A DNA stretch of 64,000 nt from Pectinophora gossypiella. Lineage: Eukaryota > Arthropoda > Insecta > Lepidoptera > Gelechiidae. This document shows, one piece after another, positions 1-9,814 of the stretch. Position numbers and translations under genes: made by a program. The DNA is taken from positions 14,632,598 through 14,696,597 of the forward strand of contig NC_065421.1 in the NCBI RefSeq assembly GCF_024362695.1, written 5' to 3'. The notes below the pieces were generated by a model. The model was not told where the DNA came from. It saw nothing but the letters and a program-made list of their open reading frames with translations, and did no database searches. The first letter of the stretch is position 1. Each line of letters begins with the position of its first letter.

Positions 1-110
1 TAATTATTTTCCTATCCATACTTTTGCGACGGAAAATTGCACTTGATATCTACTAAGAATCATGGTCTGAATCACCCCTCAAAGTTTTCGTTACGATGTC
101 ACTAACACCC
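1..110 (-). repeat. MITE-1 end (element runs off the window)
   Basis: This is the terminal ~110 bp of a palindromic DNA element whose outer end reads ACAGGGTGT(T/G)AGTGAC. The same end occurs at 368-480, 5652-5765, 8838-8948 and, as a complete inverted pair, at 20644-21090. Orientation here puts the outer terminus at position 110, so the rest of the element lies before the window start. No coding capacity is visible. The family assignment rests on sequence similarity between copies inside this window only. Confidence 0.7.
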
Positions 111-367
111 TGTATGTTTAAAGATTAGGTATTAGGTATAGGTAGGTATTAAAAGGTACTTTTACACACGTTTTGCGTCTTTTTACTACCGAGAACGTTC
201 CCAAAATGGGAACATTCACGGGGAATGACACATTTAGTTACGTCTCTATTCTGTTAACATAATGAGCTATTGTTGTGTTACCTAATTGTTTTTCATTAAA
301 AATATGAATATGTTCAATTTGGTCTTACATTAAGTATAAACATTTTAGAGATAAGTACCTATAGTAT

Positions 368-480
368 ACAGGGTATGAATGACATCGTAATGAAAACTTT
401 GAGGGATGATTCAGACCATAATTGTGAGTTAATATCAAGTGAAACTTTCCGTCGCAAAAGTATAGAACTGAAAATAATTA
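368..480 (+). repeat. MITE-1 left end
   Basis: A second end of the family seen at 1-110, in the opposite orientation. It starts ACAGGGTATGAATGACATCG and ends near the shared inner motif CCGTCGCAAAAGTATAG. No matching right end was found nearby, so this copy is probably truncated. A short minus-strand open frame across it (359-628) shows no recognisable protein. Confidence 0.65.
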
Positions 481-702
481 ACAAAAAAATAAATATGCGT
501 GCGTGTATAATGATGAAAATGTGATGTGAAGAATAGCACAACGATCGGCGGTACAAAGCTACCACCACGCTGCACCACTGCGGGCTGTCGCAGACATACC
601 TGACCCGTTTAGAAAAGTTTTTTATCACAAATTATCTCGACCGACAATCTAACCCGGGCCTTCTGTTTTGGTTGCAAGTAATTGTATAATATCTACTTGA
701 GA

Positions 703-1264
703 ACACGTAGAGCGGATGAAGGATACGGTTACGAAAGCGGTATATAAGGCGAAGGTTATTGCTAGGGCTGGCAGAGGACCCGATTACTCAAGCCATAAAG
801 GCGGCCAATCAGCTCGCGACAACAAACACTTCAGAACCCCGATACCGACCCCGCCGGTGTGGTCGACGATTTCCCTCCTTGAGCGCTTATCCCTATCAAT
901 CCACTAGAGACGATTAATTCTTTCAAATATTGCCCTCTCAGTCAGACTCTCGACGTCCTGAGCCGAGGTTCCCGCCAAATTGGACGTACTCAGGCTTGTT
1001 GTCTTAAATTTTGTACCGGGTGAGAACCCTCGGCGCTCCCCATTTCTCCGGCCAAGTAGTTAGTGCCATTTGCGGCAAATCTACAATAAGACAGAGGAAG
1101 ACCTAGAAGGATGTACGTGTGGTTATTTTTACATTAAAAAATATTGTTTGATCGTTTAATCCTTAGAAAAGGTTAAGTACGATCTACTCTAAACCGGCGT
1201 GCGTGTAGGAAACGATTGATGAATGTGGAGGAAGAAAATAGGCGTGAGTTTATGTATGTATGTA
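703..1264 (+). pseudogene. Rep-C: retrotransposon pol C-terminal fragment, interrupted by Rep-A
   Basis: Two pieces (703-778 and 1091-1264) match the coding tail seen intact at 52341-52619, with ...GHVERM..., ...AVYKAK... and GRGRPRR segments. They are split by a Rep-A insertion. The right piece continues through the 'NVEEE' region and ends with the family's characteristic 3' terminus, GGCGTGAGTTTATGTATGTA. The reading frame is lost. This is the end of a non-LTR retrotransposon (RTE or related; the clade is inferred). Confidence 0.7.
779..1091 (+). mobile_element. Rep-A SINE-like element inserted in Rep-C
   Basis: A ~312 bp element from CCCGATTACTC to ...CTACAATAAG, flanked by the direct repeat CAGAGGA (772-778 and 1092-1098), which is a target-site duplication. 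The same sequence recurs at 8281-8515, 15045-15185, 16815-16985, 29575-29891, 34986-35109 with 40048-40235, and 58865-59225. Complete copies end GTCACGTC plus poly(A), as for an RNA-copied element. No tRNA-like head is visible at its 5' end, so the source RNA is unknown. Confidence 0.8.
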
Positions 1265-1364
1265 CCCACTTGAGGCTCTGCTCACATGCATGAATTTATC
1301 CGCGATCACGTGGGTAAATTCATGTATTGTATGTAAATGCATGTATGTATTGTATGTAAACACA

Positions 1365-1460
1365 CACAGAAAGCTCGGTGAGTGGTTGGTACTTTAGGTC
1401 CTCAAGCGATAAATGTACCTATGTCTACCCCTATTAGAAATATAGAAGCTTACGTTATGT
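1365..1460 (+). repeat. Rep-B fragment
   Basis: Contains the family's landmarks GAAAGCTCGGTGAG and a 'CAAGCGATAAATGTACC...TACCCC' segment. Other copies are at 7410-7575, 10400-10555, 11036-11135, 21290-21415, 23580-23700, 33895-34080, 52000-52175 and 56485-56640. No open frame of note. Confidence 0.6.
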
Positions 1461-1509
1461 TTGTTGTTCTTTATTTACTACTTACGAAAAGTATCTAGAC
1501 TTTACTGCA

Positions 1510-1675
1510 ATACATACATACACTCACGCCTATTTCCCACGGGGGTAAGCAGAGGCTATAGAATTCCATTTGCTTCGATCCTAACACACTTCTCTTGCTT
1601 CGTCCACATTCACCAATCTCTTCATACACGCACGCCGGTTCAGAGTAGATTGTACTAAACCGTTTCTTCTAGGAC
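1510..1675 (-). pseudogene. Rep-C retrotransposon tail (minus strand)
   Basis: The reverse complement matches the 3' part of the 52341-52619 tail: the CGGCGTGCGTG stretch, a 'NVEEE'-like region, then TACCCC(C)GTGGGAAATAGGCGTGAGT. Only the last ~50 codons plus the 3' terminus remain, so it is a 5'-truncated copy. Confidence 0.65.
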
Positions 1676-2055
1676 ATTTCCAATTTGGTCAACTTTACTG
1701 CAACAGTCACCTATATTACCTTTCACGCAATACTGAGTCAATAAAAACTAGCTATCCGGGTAATATATTTTTTATATCTCAACCTCTCTCGTGGCAAAGT
1801 TTATTGAAATCTACTCTCAGATCGAATATTGCAAGAATAATAAACAATTGAAATAAAGTTTTATATCTCTGCTCCTGAGAGAGATAGTTTTCATGGAAGT
1901 ATGATTTTCACAATCGCAACGGGAAACGCAATTCTTGTTGAGCTAAGGTAAAAGTTGAGATACGAACTTGATTACGATAAATGATAAATAAATACTTTGC
2001 TTCCGACAGAGTTTTATTACTTAATTAAGGAAATCGTATATTATAGTGGTAAATA
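1676..2055. other. AT-rich stretch, nothing recognised
   Basis: AT-rich DNA with no convincing open frame. Weak inverted similarity between 'TATATCTCAACCTCTCTCG' and later 'GAGAGAGATAG'/'GTTGAGATACG' hints at a decayed palindromic element, but I could not define its ends. Confidence 0.3.
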
Positions 2056-2059
2056 GTGG

Positions 2060-2490
2060 TAAAATGGTATAAACTAGCTTTTGCCCGCGACTTCGTTCGC
2101 GTGGCGTGTTATAAAAGAGAGATCTTTGTGTGTGTGGGAGCGCATATCAAATTTCAAGCATCTAACTTATGCAGTTTAGATTTTTTCATACAATTTTTTT
2201 TTCCCGCTAACACCCATTTTTCAAAATACAGCCATAACTAAACTTTACATTTACTAAGGTATGCATGCATGCTAGATTGAAAACAGTATCTTACGCGGTT
2301 TCGATTTTTTCATACAAATGTTTTTTCCCGCTAACTCCCGTTTCCGTGGGAATTCCGGGAATTCCTTTCTTAGTGCACCTCTACGGTACCTAAGCTACGT
2401 CCCTTCCAAATTTCAAGTGCCTACGTTTAGCCGTTTAAGCTGTGCGTTGATATGTCAGTCAGTCAATTTCTCCTTTTATATATTTAGAAG
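2060..2490 (+). repeat. Rep-D ('CGCGACTTCG' repeat), copy 1
   Basis: Starts with CTAGCTTTTGCCCGCGACTTCG and ends GTCAGTCAGTCAATTTCTCC followed by TTTTATATATTTAGAAG. A second, shorter copy is at 54105-54388 and a diverged relative at 49418-49925. This copy has an internal near-duplication: the block with TTTTTTCATACAA and CCCGCTAAC occurs twice. Sequences of this type are abundant in moth and butterfly introns (established). The element class is not certain. Confidence 0.75.
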
Positions 2491-2677
2491 ATAAGTCCCC
2501 AACTCTGTCGCATTAGGTTAGCCTGTAAAGATAGTTGTTGTAGTTAAATAAATAAGCACTTAAAAGAAATGCGTCCATGCGACCTTGTGATCCATTTTTA
2601 TTATATAAAAAAAATCATATAAAAAAACCCAAAATTCAAATCGCTGTCACAAAAAGAAAATATAAAAACATGTAAAA

Positions 2678-2882
2678 GGGTGAATCTCAAAATTTCAAGT
2701 TTGATGGCGAAATTTCATATTATTTTTTCGTGAAAAATTGGGTTCCGACATGAAAAAGATCCAAAAGGATCCTCGGTTTCCTCATGAAAAAGGAATTTTT
2801 CAATTCCCAATTTCCCCAATTTTTCACGAAAAAATTATATGACAGTTCGCCACCAAACTTGACACATTTTGATATTCACCCA
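2678..2882. repeat. Imperfect palindrome, MITE-like
   Basis: Outer ends are GGGTGAAT and ATTCACCC. The inner matches include CAAGTTTGATGGCGAA against TTCGCCACCAAACTTG, and TTTTTTCGTGAAAAATTGGG against CCCAATTTTTCACGAAAAAA. Total ~205 bp with arms of roughly 90 bp. No second copy was found in the window. Confidence 0.7.
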
Positions 2883-2899
2883 AAAAGGCTATAAAATGT

Positions 2900-3260
2900 T
2901 CTGCGAGGAGTTCGCAACACTTGTATTACTACATAGTTTTTGAAGTTTGAATCTGAATTTTGATTTTGAATTTGAATAAGTAAAAAAAATATGTAGGAAA
3001 TCAATTCAAGACCGTACGCGTCTAGTCGTCAAACAATCAGCAATGCAATTTTCGATGTGTTGGCTCGACCATTTATACGGCGATATGGCTCACCACCTTT
3101 CAAGTTGTGTGACAGAAAGCTTGATGAGGCACGAGTACTTCGTTCATAATATATGTAATAAGCAATATTTCGGTACACCCATCAACTAAATAATTTAATG
3201 ACTGCAGACCACCGGGATGTATGTGTTGCAATAACATCGTAAATCAAACGTAGACCGAGC
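2900..3260. other. Non-coding stretch with a weak Rep-B remnant
   Basis: No coding sequence recognised. The part around 3055-3130 (TTGGCTCGACCATTTATACGG, then GACAGAAAGCTTGATGAG) resembles the Rep-B segment that reads 'CGGCGATACGGCTCACCACC...AGAAAGCTCGGTGAG'. The rest shows nothing. Confidence 0.35.
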
Positions 3261-3267
3261 ACTAGGA

Positions 3268-3475
3268 AGCATTCAAAATTCAAAATTCAAAAATATTTAT
3301 TTTTCAAAATTGGCTTACAAAGTTAGCGCTTTTTGAACGTCAAACATAATTAAATTACATATTATGTAACTAGCTGTAAAACTACTACCACATCGGAATC
3401 TGTAACGCTGAGGGAAAGACGTGGCCAGAAAACCTCCCAGCACAGGGCCCTAGTCCTACTGTTTCATGTTTTCCT
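3268..3475 (+). repeat. Rep-E (AT-rich LINE-like end), diverged copy
   Basis: Shares ATTCAAAAATAT at the left and CAGCACAGGGCCCTAG at the right with better copies at 13050-13250 and 24836-25040, and with 58560-58700 on the opposite strand. Probably the 3' end of a non-LTR retrotransposon; that is inference. Confidence 0.5.
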
Positions 3476-3587
3476 TTCTTTTCTTTTAATCCAGTTTGTA
3501 TTACATAATTTATAGACTTAAATACAATGGTATTCCAATTACAGTCGGTGGAAGGAAAGTGAAAAATAAAGAGTTTATGTGACTTTA

Positions 3588-4133
3588 TCACAGAAACAGT
3601 GTTTTATGAGCTTTCTGACAGAAGCAGGCCTGTCCACATACGCAGCACCCGATCACGAATTGACGCGAAAGCCAGCCATCGCTCCCTTCGCACATTTTTG
3701 AGGGAAAGGTGCGACCCGACTTCCGGACGCCACCGCGTACACGAACATTTCGAGGCGAGCATGCACCACTTATATAAAGAAGCTCAAAATCCTCCGCCTG
3801 GATGCATGTTTTATCTCTCGCGTCCAACACGGCCTCAATTTCACGCGCGCCGCTCAAAAACTTCAGCAAAAAGACCAAAAGACCAGGAGGTTGGAGAAAA
3901 AAGCCGAAAAGGCTAAAAGGCCGCCTGTCCGGCGCGTGCGATGCACCTTTGACAAGCGTGCTATCTAGGATTTCTGACCCGCACACGCCGTCACTGGCTC
4001 TTCGCTGCATTCGATCGGTATGCCTTGCTGCGTTTTTGTATTGGCATTTTTTATCTGCTGGTGAAAAGATTTTTTTAGAAAAAAGCTTTAGCAAATTTTT
4101 CCTTTTTTCTGACCAATGCGAAGTGTGAAGCAT
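3588..4133 (-). other. GC-rich open block, unknown
   Basis: Roughly 540 bp that is noticeably richer in G+C than its surroundings. It is open for 181 codons on the minus strand and, in pieces, for 105 and 108 codons on the plus strand (3599-3916, 3802-4128). I recognise no domain in any frame. Overlap of open frames on both strands usually reflects base composition rather than genes. It could be an exon or a transposon fragment. Low confidence that anything is translated. Confidence 0.2.
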
Positions 4134-4139
4134 CAGTGA

Positions 4140-5095
4140 AGAAGCAGTGCGTTGTACATTTTTTTAACTTCTCAATTTAATTATGTCGTTTAGGTTTTGA
4201 AATACCTAGATAAGTACTTACTGAGTAAATCGTTTTTTTTTGTTTATATTTCCGATAGGAGCATTATCAGAATTATTCTGTGGCTGAATCATCTAATTGT
4301 CTGAAAAAGTAAGAAGGCACGTTAAACCGTTGATCCCGCGGTTACTAACCAAAACCCTTCCACCAACAAAGATAGATTAGATTATTCATTATGTTGAAGT
4401 GAACACATCCCTTCGTCAAGTTTACACCATGCCCGGATGCTTATGCGAAAGAAACTTACCTATTTTGTTTTTATTTTTACACCCACTTTCTACAGACTAG
4501 TAAATCCGCATACATGTCGAATTTAAACTACCAGGACCTAATACAAGGACCAAAAGTGTGCAACAGACGCGGACAAGGCAGTTAATCACTAAATATTCCC
4601 ATATTAGTCCCATTAGCGCGCAGTAAATCAATGTCGTTGAGTGCGAACAAGTCGATATTTAGCGCAGATTTATCGCCACGATGTATGAGCCCTTGTTGTG
4701 TACCTCTTTATTAGCTAGTCGTTGTTATGGCTACGTCTATCAGTTTTTAAACAAGCATGCAGCTGTGGCATCAGTCGTGAAAAGAAGATAACAACAAAAA
4801 CATCTATGTACTTTATTACACTTAGATACTCTTACCTGCTCATTACTTTTCTTTTTTGGCCGCAGAGAAATGGGTGTATGGTACACCTTTGCATACACCT
4901 TAGGGGTTACAGGCGTGATACTATGAAAGAAACGATTGGGCACCTACTTGATTGTCTTTTTCTTTCCCTTTTGAAAATAGATTATGTAATTTGTTTGGAA
5001 ATACTACCATATGACTTCATCAATAAAAGTGGTCAAACGTCGAACTCATTATTATTTAATTCATAATTAAAATTAGAAAAAAAAATAAAATTAGA
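4140..5095. other. Non-coding, little recognised
   Basis: Mostly AT-rich unique-looking sequence. Around 4855-4925 is a degenerate '...TACACC...GGGGTTACAGGCGTGATACTATG' stretch, similar to retroposon ends near 7925-7975 and 34470-34530. No supported gene. Confidence 0.3.
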
Positions 5096-5098
5096 AAA

Positions 5099-5372
5099 GA
5101 TGAGCCGAGAAAGAGACCCGATGAAGAATAATAGGATTACGAAAGCATTATATAAAGCGAAGGTTGGAGGTAGGGCTGGCAGAGGAAGACTTAGAAGGAT
5201 AGGTATATATTGACCAAATGGGGGACGTCCTTAGAAAAGTTTCAGTACGATCTACTCTGAAGCGGCGTGCTTGTATGGAACGATTGATGAGTGTGGAAGA
5301 AGCAAGAGAAGTGCACCACAATCGAAGCAAATTGAATTCCATAGCTTACCCCGGTGGGAAATAGGCGATGTA
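5099..5372 (+). pseudogene. Rep-C retrotransposon tail
   Basis: Translates in pieces to the family's KALYKAKVGGRAGRGRLRR-like region and the following 'GDVLRKV' part, ending in a CCCCGGTGGGAAATAGGCG terminus. Frameshifts and stops break the frame. It is a 5'-truncated non-LTR copy. Confidence 0.7.
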
Positions 5373-5651
5373 TAAAAATTAGGTCGATTTTTTGTCACTT
5401 TAGACTGGCTTCTATTTTAAGATTGGGGATGGAGATCACATTGGGGATTATGGAGTTATGTAATTGTCTGTGTGTTTTATTATTATGACGGTTCTAATTT
5501 CATAGGAATTTTCCACGTAAACGAGTAACTTCCTAAACACGACGAACCTTGAACGCAATCCTATCTTTGTTGTCTGGCATGTAAACAAGCGCATGCGTTC
5601 GATTTAGTCCGGACTTTATACTGCAATGGCTAGGTACTAATAATGTAACTA

Positions 5652-5765
5652 TACAGGGTGTTAGTGATACCATAACGAATACTGAGGTGCATGATACATA
5701 CAGCCTATCATTCTGAGTTAATATCCAGTGGAATATTCCGTCGCGAAATTATTTTTTTGAGTGTT
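5652..5765 (+). repeat. MITE-1 left end
   Basis: ATACAGGGTGTTAGTGATACC to GAATATTCCGTCGCGAAATTA. It matches the complete element at 20644-21090. The opposite end was not found within a few hundred bases. Confidence 0.65.
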
Positions 5766-6006
5766 TTTTAACCCTTTCACGGACAGAGACCATCATCATC
5801 ATCGGTCATTGATGGTTCATAATACCAACGCAATACAACTGTAGAGTATGACAACTTGGAATCGGAACGTCACTAGACGTTCTGTCCTTGAAATTGTTAA
5901 TTTGTGTTTTTGTTTTTTCCTCTTTGTGCAATAAAGTATTTGTTATGTTATATTATTTTAACTTACTTACATAAGTAATTTTATTTTCAATAATAAAATT
6001 AGAAAA

Positions 6007-6400
6007 TACTGGCCCTGATTCCTGCAGACACCTTTTAATTTTACTTTAATTTATACCTGTCATTTTCTTATCCGCCGAAAAGGAAAGGGACGGAAAATTA
6101 ATAGCTCTTAATTTCAGGAAGAATGAGTAAATGAATGAACAACCCGGGCGAATCAAAAAGGTATCTCGCCGGTATACAAATTGTTTGACGTGTGCTGTCA
6201 ACATAATTCTGGCGGGTTATTGGCCAATGTAAAATTTTTAGACGGTTGTTATAATATGCTTGGTCGATTTGTGCTTAAAATTGACGTGTGTTCCATAAAT
6301 TTTATGCTTGTCGATTACCCGTCCCTTTCCTTTTCGGCGGATAAGAAAATGACAGATATAACTTAAATTAAAATTAGATAGTGTTCACAGGAATTAATAA
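6007..6400. mobile_element. MITE-2, full copy
   Basis: Long terminal inverted repeats. The left arm carries GATTCCTGCAGACACC and later CATTTTCTTATCCGCCGAAA. The right arm carries the reverse, TTTCGGCGGATAAGAAAATG, ending near CACAGGAATT. The total is ~390 bp and non-coding. Further copies are at 10645-11020 and 32998-33335, with one end only at 20080-20165. Arms are ~85 bp. I infer a non-autonomous cut-and-paste element; the target duplication is not clear. Confidence 0.75.
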
Positions 6401-6409
6401 TAATTAGCA

Positions 6410-7405
6410 CCAATGTATTATAATTATACATAACCCTCACTCGTAGCCGGGCAGAACCTCATGTCGTTTAGAACACAAATTATAGTTACAATAACCGCAG
6501 AATTTAGTGTCACTCATAATGACTGTTAATTATTTCAATTGATAGACTTTACCTATAATACTAGGTTCTAGGTTTCATTCCGGATTCTAAGAACACTAAT
6601 GTACATACAGGCTACTCTATACTCTACAGTATTAGGTATACAAACCAATATTCTGACTCCCCCTGACTTTCTCCTCAGAGCCCAGCTAATACTCTTAACA
6701 TAGAAAGTTAATATTAAACAAAGAGATAGATAATTTGAAATAAAAAGCTGTGAAATCGTAATTAAATTTAAAGTAAAAATATTATCCCTATTATTATTAT
6801 AAATAAAAAATACTTAATTTATTATTATTGATTAATTAATTTTTGTGTTATTTTTGTTGTTTTAATTTTATTATTTATTTTATTATAATATTATTTTAAT
6901 GTAAATAATTTTGTGTATTTCTGATTTTGTAATTATGGATTTGTGAAATAAATTAATGGACTTTTTATATTTTAACCGCCCGGTTGCTATTTTTATCCTA
7001 ACCTACAACAACACCATTTTAAAAACATTACTAATAAATTCAAACTTGGCACTTTCCGTACAGCAACCATTCGTAGCAACTGACCTATTCAATCTTGTTT
7101 CAAGTCTTGTTTGTATGTATGTTTATGTTCCCGGCGCCTGCGCAGACATCGACGGATCATTACTGAGGCCATGTGTTGATGTGTTGCTTATATCGTTGTT
7201 TGAGGATTTATAGCGGAGGTAACAATGAAGTTTCTATGTTTGGAGAGAATTTCTGACGTGTTCTGGAAGGTCGTGGTTGTAGGTATTAGGTACCTTTGCT
7301 CCTTCAATGATAAGGTCGTAAAAGGTTATTTGCCTGGGTTAAATATAGATTATAAATGCTAATCTAGAAATAGAAGTGGTAGTAGTGTATTTATATTAAT
7401 TCCAG
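6410..7405. other. AT-rich, nothing supported
   Basis: Includes a very AT-rich run at 6775-6960 (ATTATT/TTATTA tracts). An 85-codon open frame at 6956-7213 has no recognisable motif. Confidence 0.3.
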
Positions 7406-7409
7406 TTTT

Positions 7410-7575
7410 CTCTAACACACTTGGTCGACGATTGCACACGGCGATACGCGTCACGATCAACCTATCACGTTGAACTAACAGAAAACTCGGTGAGGTGTGG
7501 GTACTTAGTTCACCTTGCGATGGATGTAAATCTGAGTACCCCGATTTAGATATAGTCGTGAGCTTATGTCATGTT
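7410..7575 (+). repeat. Rep-B copy
   Basis: A longer copy containing CACACGGCGATACG, ACCTATCACGTTGAAC, ACTCGGTGAGGTGTGGG, CTTGCGATGGATGTA and ATATAGTCGTGAGCTTATG in order. These landmarks define the family. Confidence 0.65.
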
Positions 7576-7646
7576 ATTAGTTAGAAATACAAGCCAGTCT
7601 ACGATGATCAAATATTAATTTTATTTCCAGTACTACTTACAAAAGT

Positions 7647-7792
7647 GTACGCTCACGAGCATTAATATGTATATACTTTGGTACCATGTCACATTAACTT
7701 TTGTGACAAATTGAACTGTAAGTCTCACTAAATGTCAAATATGTTAGTGCGACAGAGTCCTAAAGTGGGTACTATATTGCTCATGACTGTAC
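7647..7792. mobile_element. MITE-3 with GTAC target duplication
   Basis: A 138 bp element flanked by GTAC at 7647-7650 and 7789-7792. Its ends are imperfect inverted repeats, GCTCACGAGCATTAATA against the complement of TATTGCTCATGACT. Copies also lie at 58969-59117, inserted in Rep-A with the same GTAC, and at 21132-21258, truncated at one end. No coding sequence. Confidence 0.8.
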
Positions 7793-7799
7793 TGGCTCG

Positions 7800-8275
7800 G
7801 GCTGTATACCACTGAAATCCACTTTATAAGTTCCAATTCATGTTTGGACATAAATAGCTGATTTCAGGTAGTTTCCATGTCCCCCTTTTCAAAAGACTTA
7901 AATGTAGCTGGCGAGGATTGGATGTATATACTATACAATTCTGCCTACCCTTTCAGGGATACAGACGTGATGTTGTTGAGTTGTTGTGTCGACATCATCC
8001 ATACCTCTGAGTTATACACATTAAGCGGTCAATAATAACAAATGTCTTAATGAACATCTAGCTGTGTATTCAAGATCATATTAGCATAACCACCTCCTGT
8101 GCTAGTCGGGTAACCTGACGCAACTTCAATTAAAGTTACTAGTGGAACGGGTGCTGTAATTATACCAGCGTTTGATATCCGTGTTAAATGTCTGAGTAGC
8201 GTTTATTTACAGTTTAAATGGTAATTCATATTATATTTTATACATATACATTATACATGGTGTTAGGTTAGGTTA
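7800..8275. other. No gene; retroposon-end fragment
   Basis: The stretch 7925-7975 (TATACTATACAATTCTGCC, then TTTCAGGGATACAGACGTGATG) resembles 34470-34530 and is probably a retroposon 3' end. Nothing else recognised. Confidence 0.35.
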
Positions 8276-8280
8276 GCCCG

Positions 8281-8515
8281 ATATCGACCCCGCCGGCATG
8301 GTCGACGATTTCCCTCAATCAGCGCTTATCGCTATCGACCCACTAGGGTCGACATATTCTTTCAAATATTTTTTCTCTCAAACGACGCCCTGATCAGAGG
8401 TTCGCGCCCAACTGGGCACCTTCAGGCCTGTTGTCTTAAACGTTGTACCGGGTGAGAGAGAGAGAGCCAAGTAGTTAATGCCATCTGCGGAAAATCTACA
8501 ATAAATCACGTCAAA
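8281..8515 (+). mobile_element. Rep-A copy, 5'-truncated
   Basis: Begins at ATATCGACCCCGCCGGCATGGTCGACG and ends AATAAATCACGTC plus poly(A). It contains an uninterrupted middle, 'TATCGACCCACTAGGGTCGACATATTC'. That middle is the reference for locating the non-LTR insertion in the 35 kb copy. Confidence 0.8.
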
Positions 8516-8589
8516 AAAAGGCTTTAGTAAAAAAGTAGTAATAATTAAAAAACACACACATTCATGAATTTTCGTGGGGAAAAAGTCCG

Positions 8590-8835
8590 CCAAACTGAAG
8601 TAGGACTGGGCCGGACACGTTTGTCGGATGCATCCGGAGCGATGGGCACGGGTGGTTACACACTGGATACCTCAAGGCGGGCATAGAAGTCGAGGAAGAC
8701 CGCGTAAAATATAGTGTGACGACCTCAATGTTTATCGGAAGGATTGGCCGGAGATCGCGCAAAGTCGAGGGGAGTGGAAAAATCAAGGGGTGACCTTTGC
8801 CCAGTAGTGGGATCGAATAGGCTAAATAAGATAAA
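8590..8835 (+). pseudogene. RTE-type reverse transcriptase C-terminus, decayed
   Basis: The frame starting at 8590 reads a typical RTE/BovB pol tail: a 'DWAGHVCRM' motif, then 'RWARVVTHWIP', 'RSRGRPRK', 'DDLNVYRKDWPEIA' and 'RGEWKNQG'. Two in-frame TAG codons stand where Trp is expected or nearby. This is the last ~80 residues of the enzyme, beyond the catalytic domain, so the copy is dead. A second remnant is at 29975-30215. Confidence 0.8.
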
Positions 8836-8837
8836 AT

Positions 8838-8948
8838 AAGAAGAAGAATTTTCCGACAGGAAATTCCACTTAATTGCAACTCAGAATTATGCCCCTCAGT
8901 ATTTGTTACGATGTCACTCTCACACACACACACACACATCCTGTATAA
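8838..8948 (-). repeat. MITE-1 right end with (CA)n expansion
   Basis: Contains GAAATTCCACTTAATTGCAACTC and ends near ACATCCTGTAT. The usual CACTCACACCCTGTA terminus has been expanded to a run of about ten CA units (8922-8938). Confidence 0.65.
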
Positions 8949-9220
8949 TACACTATGTAAATAATAAAATATAACAAACTTCATCATCCTAATATTTCTC
9001 CAGATATTAACAATTATACCAGTTATAACATTACCCGTGGAACCATACGAATTTTCTCCCGTTTCCTTATTACAGGGCCTGGAGCCATTAAAGACGTGCC
9101 ATACCCATAATAACGTTACGTTTGAGCCACATCGACACATTAACGACATGCGAACCGCTCGTTTTGCCTGTTTTCGAATCAAATTGATTTCTTTTTCTTT
9201 ATATAAAGTCGGTATTATAA

Positions 9221-9364
9221 TTATAGACCCAGTTTTTGTGTTGCGTATTTGTGTTAAAGACGGAAGATATTGGCTGCCCGCTACGGTATTTATTATAGAC
9301 CCAGTTTTTGTGTTGCGTATTTGTGTTAAAGACGGAAGATATTGGCTGCCCGCTACGGTATTTA
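9221..9364. repeat. Perfect 72 bp tandem duplication
   Basis: The unit at 9221-9292 (starting TTATAGACCCAG) is repeated exactly at 9293-9364. Both units keep open reading, so a minus-strand frame through this region repeats the peptide 'NTVAGSQYLPSLTQIRNTK'. It is most simply a recent local duplication. No gene is supported. Confidence 0.85.
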
Positions 9365-9381
9365 TTTGCCTAAATATTTGA

Positions 9382-9660
9382 CAAACGACATCTTCTTCTA
9401 TCGTGTGAGTTATGAGGTGAATTACTAACCACATCAACCCTGGTGTCAGGGTTATTATTGAGCCGCCAAAGGCCCCTGACACGGCTTATCTAAAGACTAC
9501 TTACTTACATCAGTAAATAGTAACCGGGACCCACGGCTTAACGTGCCTTCCGAAGCACGGATCATCTTACTTTCTACTACTAGGTTGTCCCCACCGGGAT
9601 TCGAACCCGGGACCTGCAGGTCGTGAGCCCAACGCTCAACCACTGGATCACGGAGGCCGT
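9382..9660 (-). mobile_element. SINE-2, full copy
   Basis: On the minus strand it starts with a tRNA-like head (TGATCCAGTGGTTGAGCG, then GGGTTCGAATCCCGGTGGGG, a good Pol III B box). It continues through GCACGTTAAGCCGTGGGTCCC and CCTTTGGCGGCTCAATAAT, and ends in CACACGATAGAAGAAGA. Other copies are at 9720-9812, 14507-14840, 15672-15812, 26590-26860, 47535-47748, 51215-51535, 53668-53915 and 56285-56375. Confidence 0.85.
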
Positions 9661-9719
9661 TAGAAAATCAAATTAAAGAAAATCAATTCACGTTGTAATT
9701 CGTTTCATAATCCCCGTGG

Positions 9720-9812
9720 CCAGGCCCACCAACCTCACCAACCCTAGTGTCAGGGTTATTACTGAGCTGCCATAGGTCCCTGACGTGGCTCATGTAACGA
9801 CTACGTACAATC
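9720..9812 (-). repeat. SINE-2 fragment
   Basis: Matches only the 3' portion of the SINE-2 body (CCTAGTGTCAGGGTTATTAC to GGCTCATGTAACGACTACG). It lies 60 bp from the full copy and in the same orientation. Confidence 0.65.
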
Positions 9813-9814
9813 AC

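Noticed and set aside
3588..4133. A 181-codon minus-strand frame as a gene
   Set aside because: Overlapping frames are open on the other strand, no motif is recognisable, and G+C is raised; kept only as an unknown block.
8562..9482. A 306-codon minus-strand open frame
   Set aside because: It runs antisense through an RTE tail, a MITE-1 end, the 72 bp duplication and part of a SINE-2. The repeated peptide comes only from the tandem duplication, and no domain is present.
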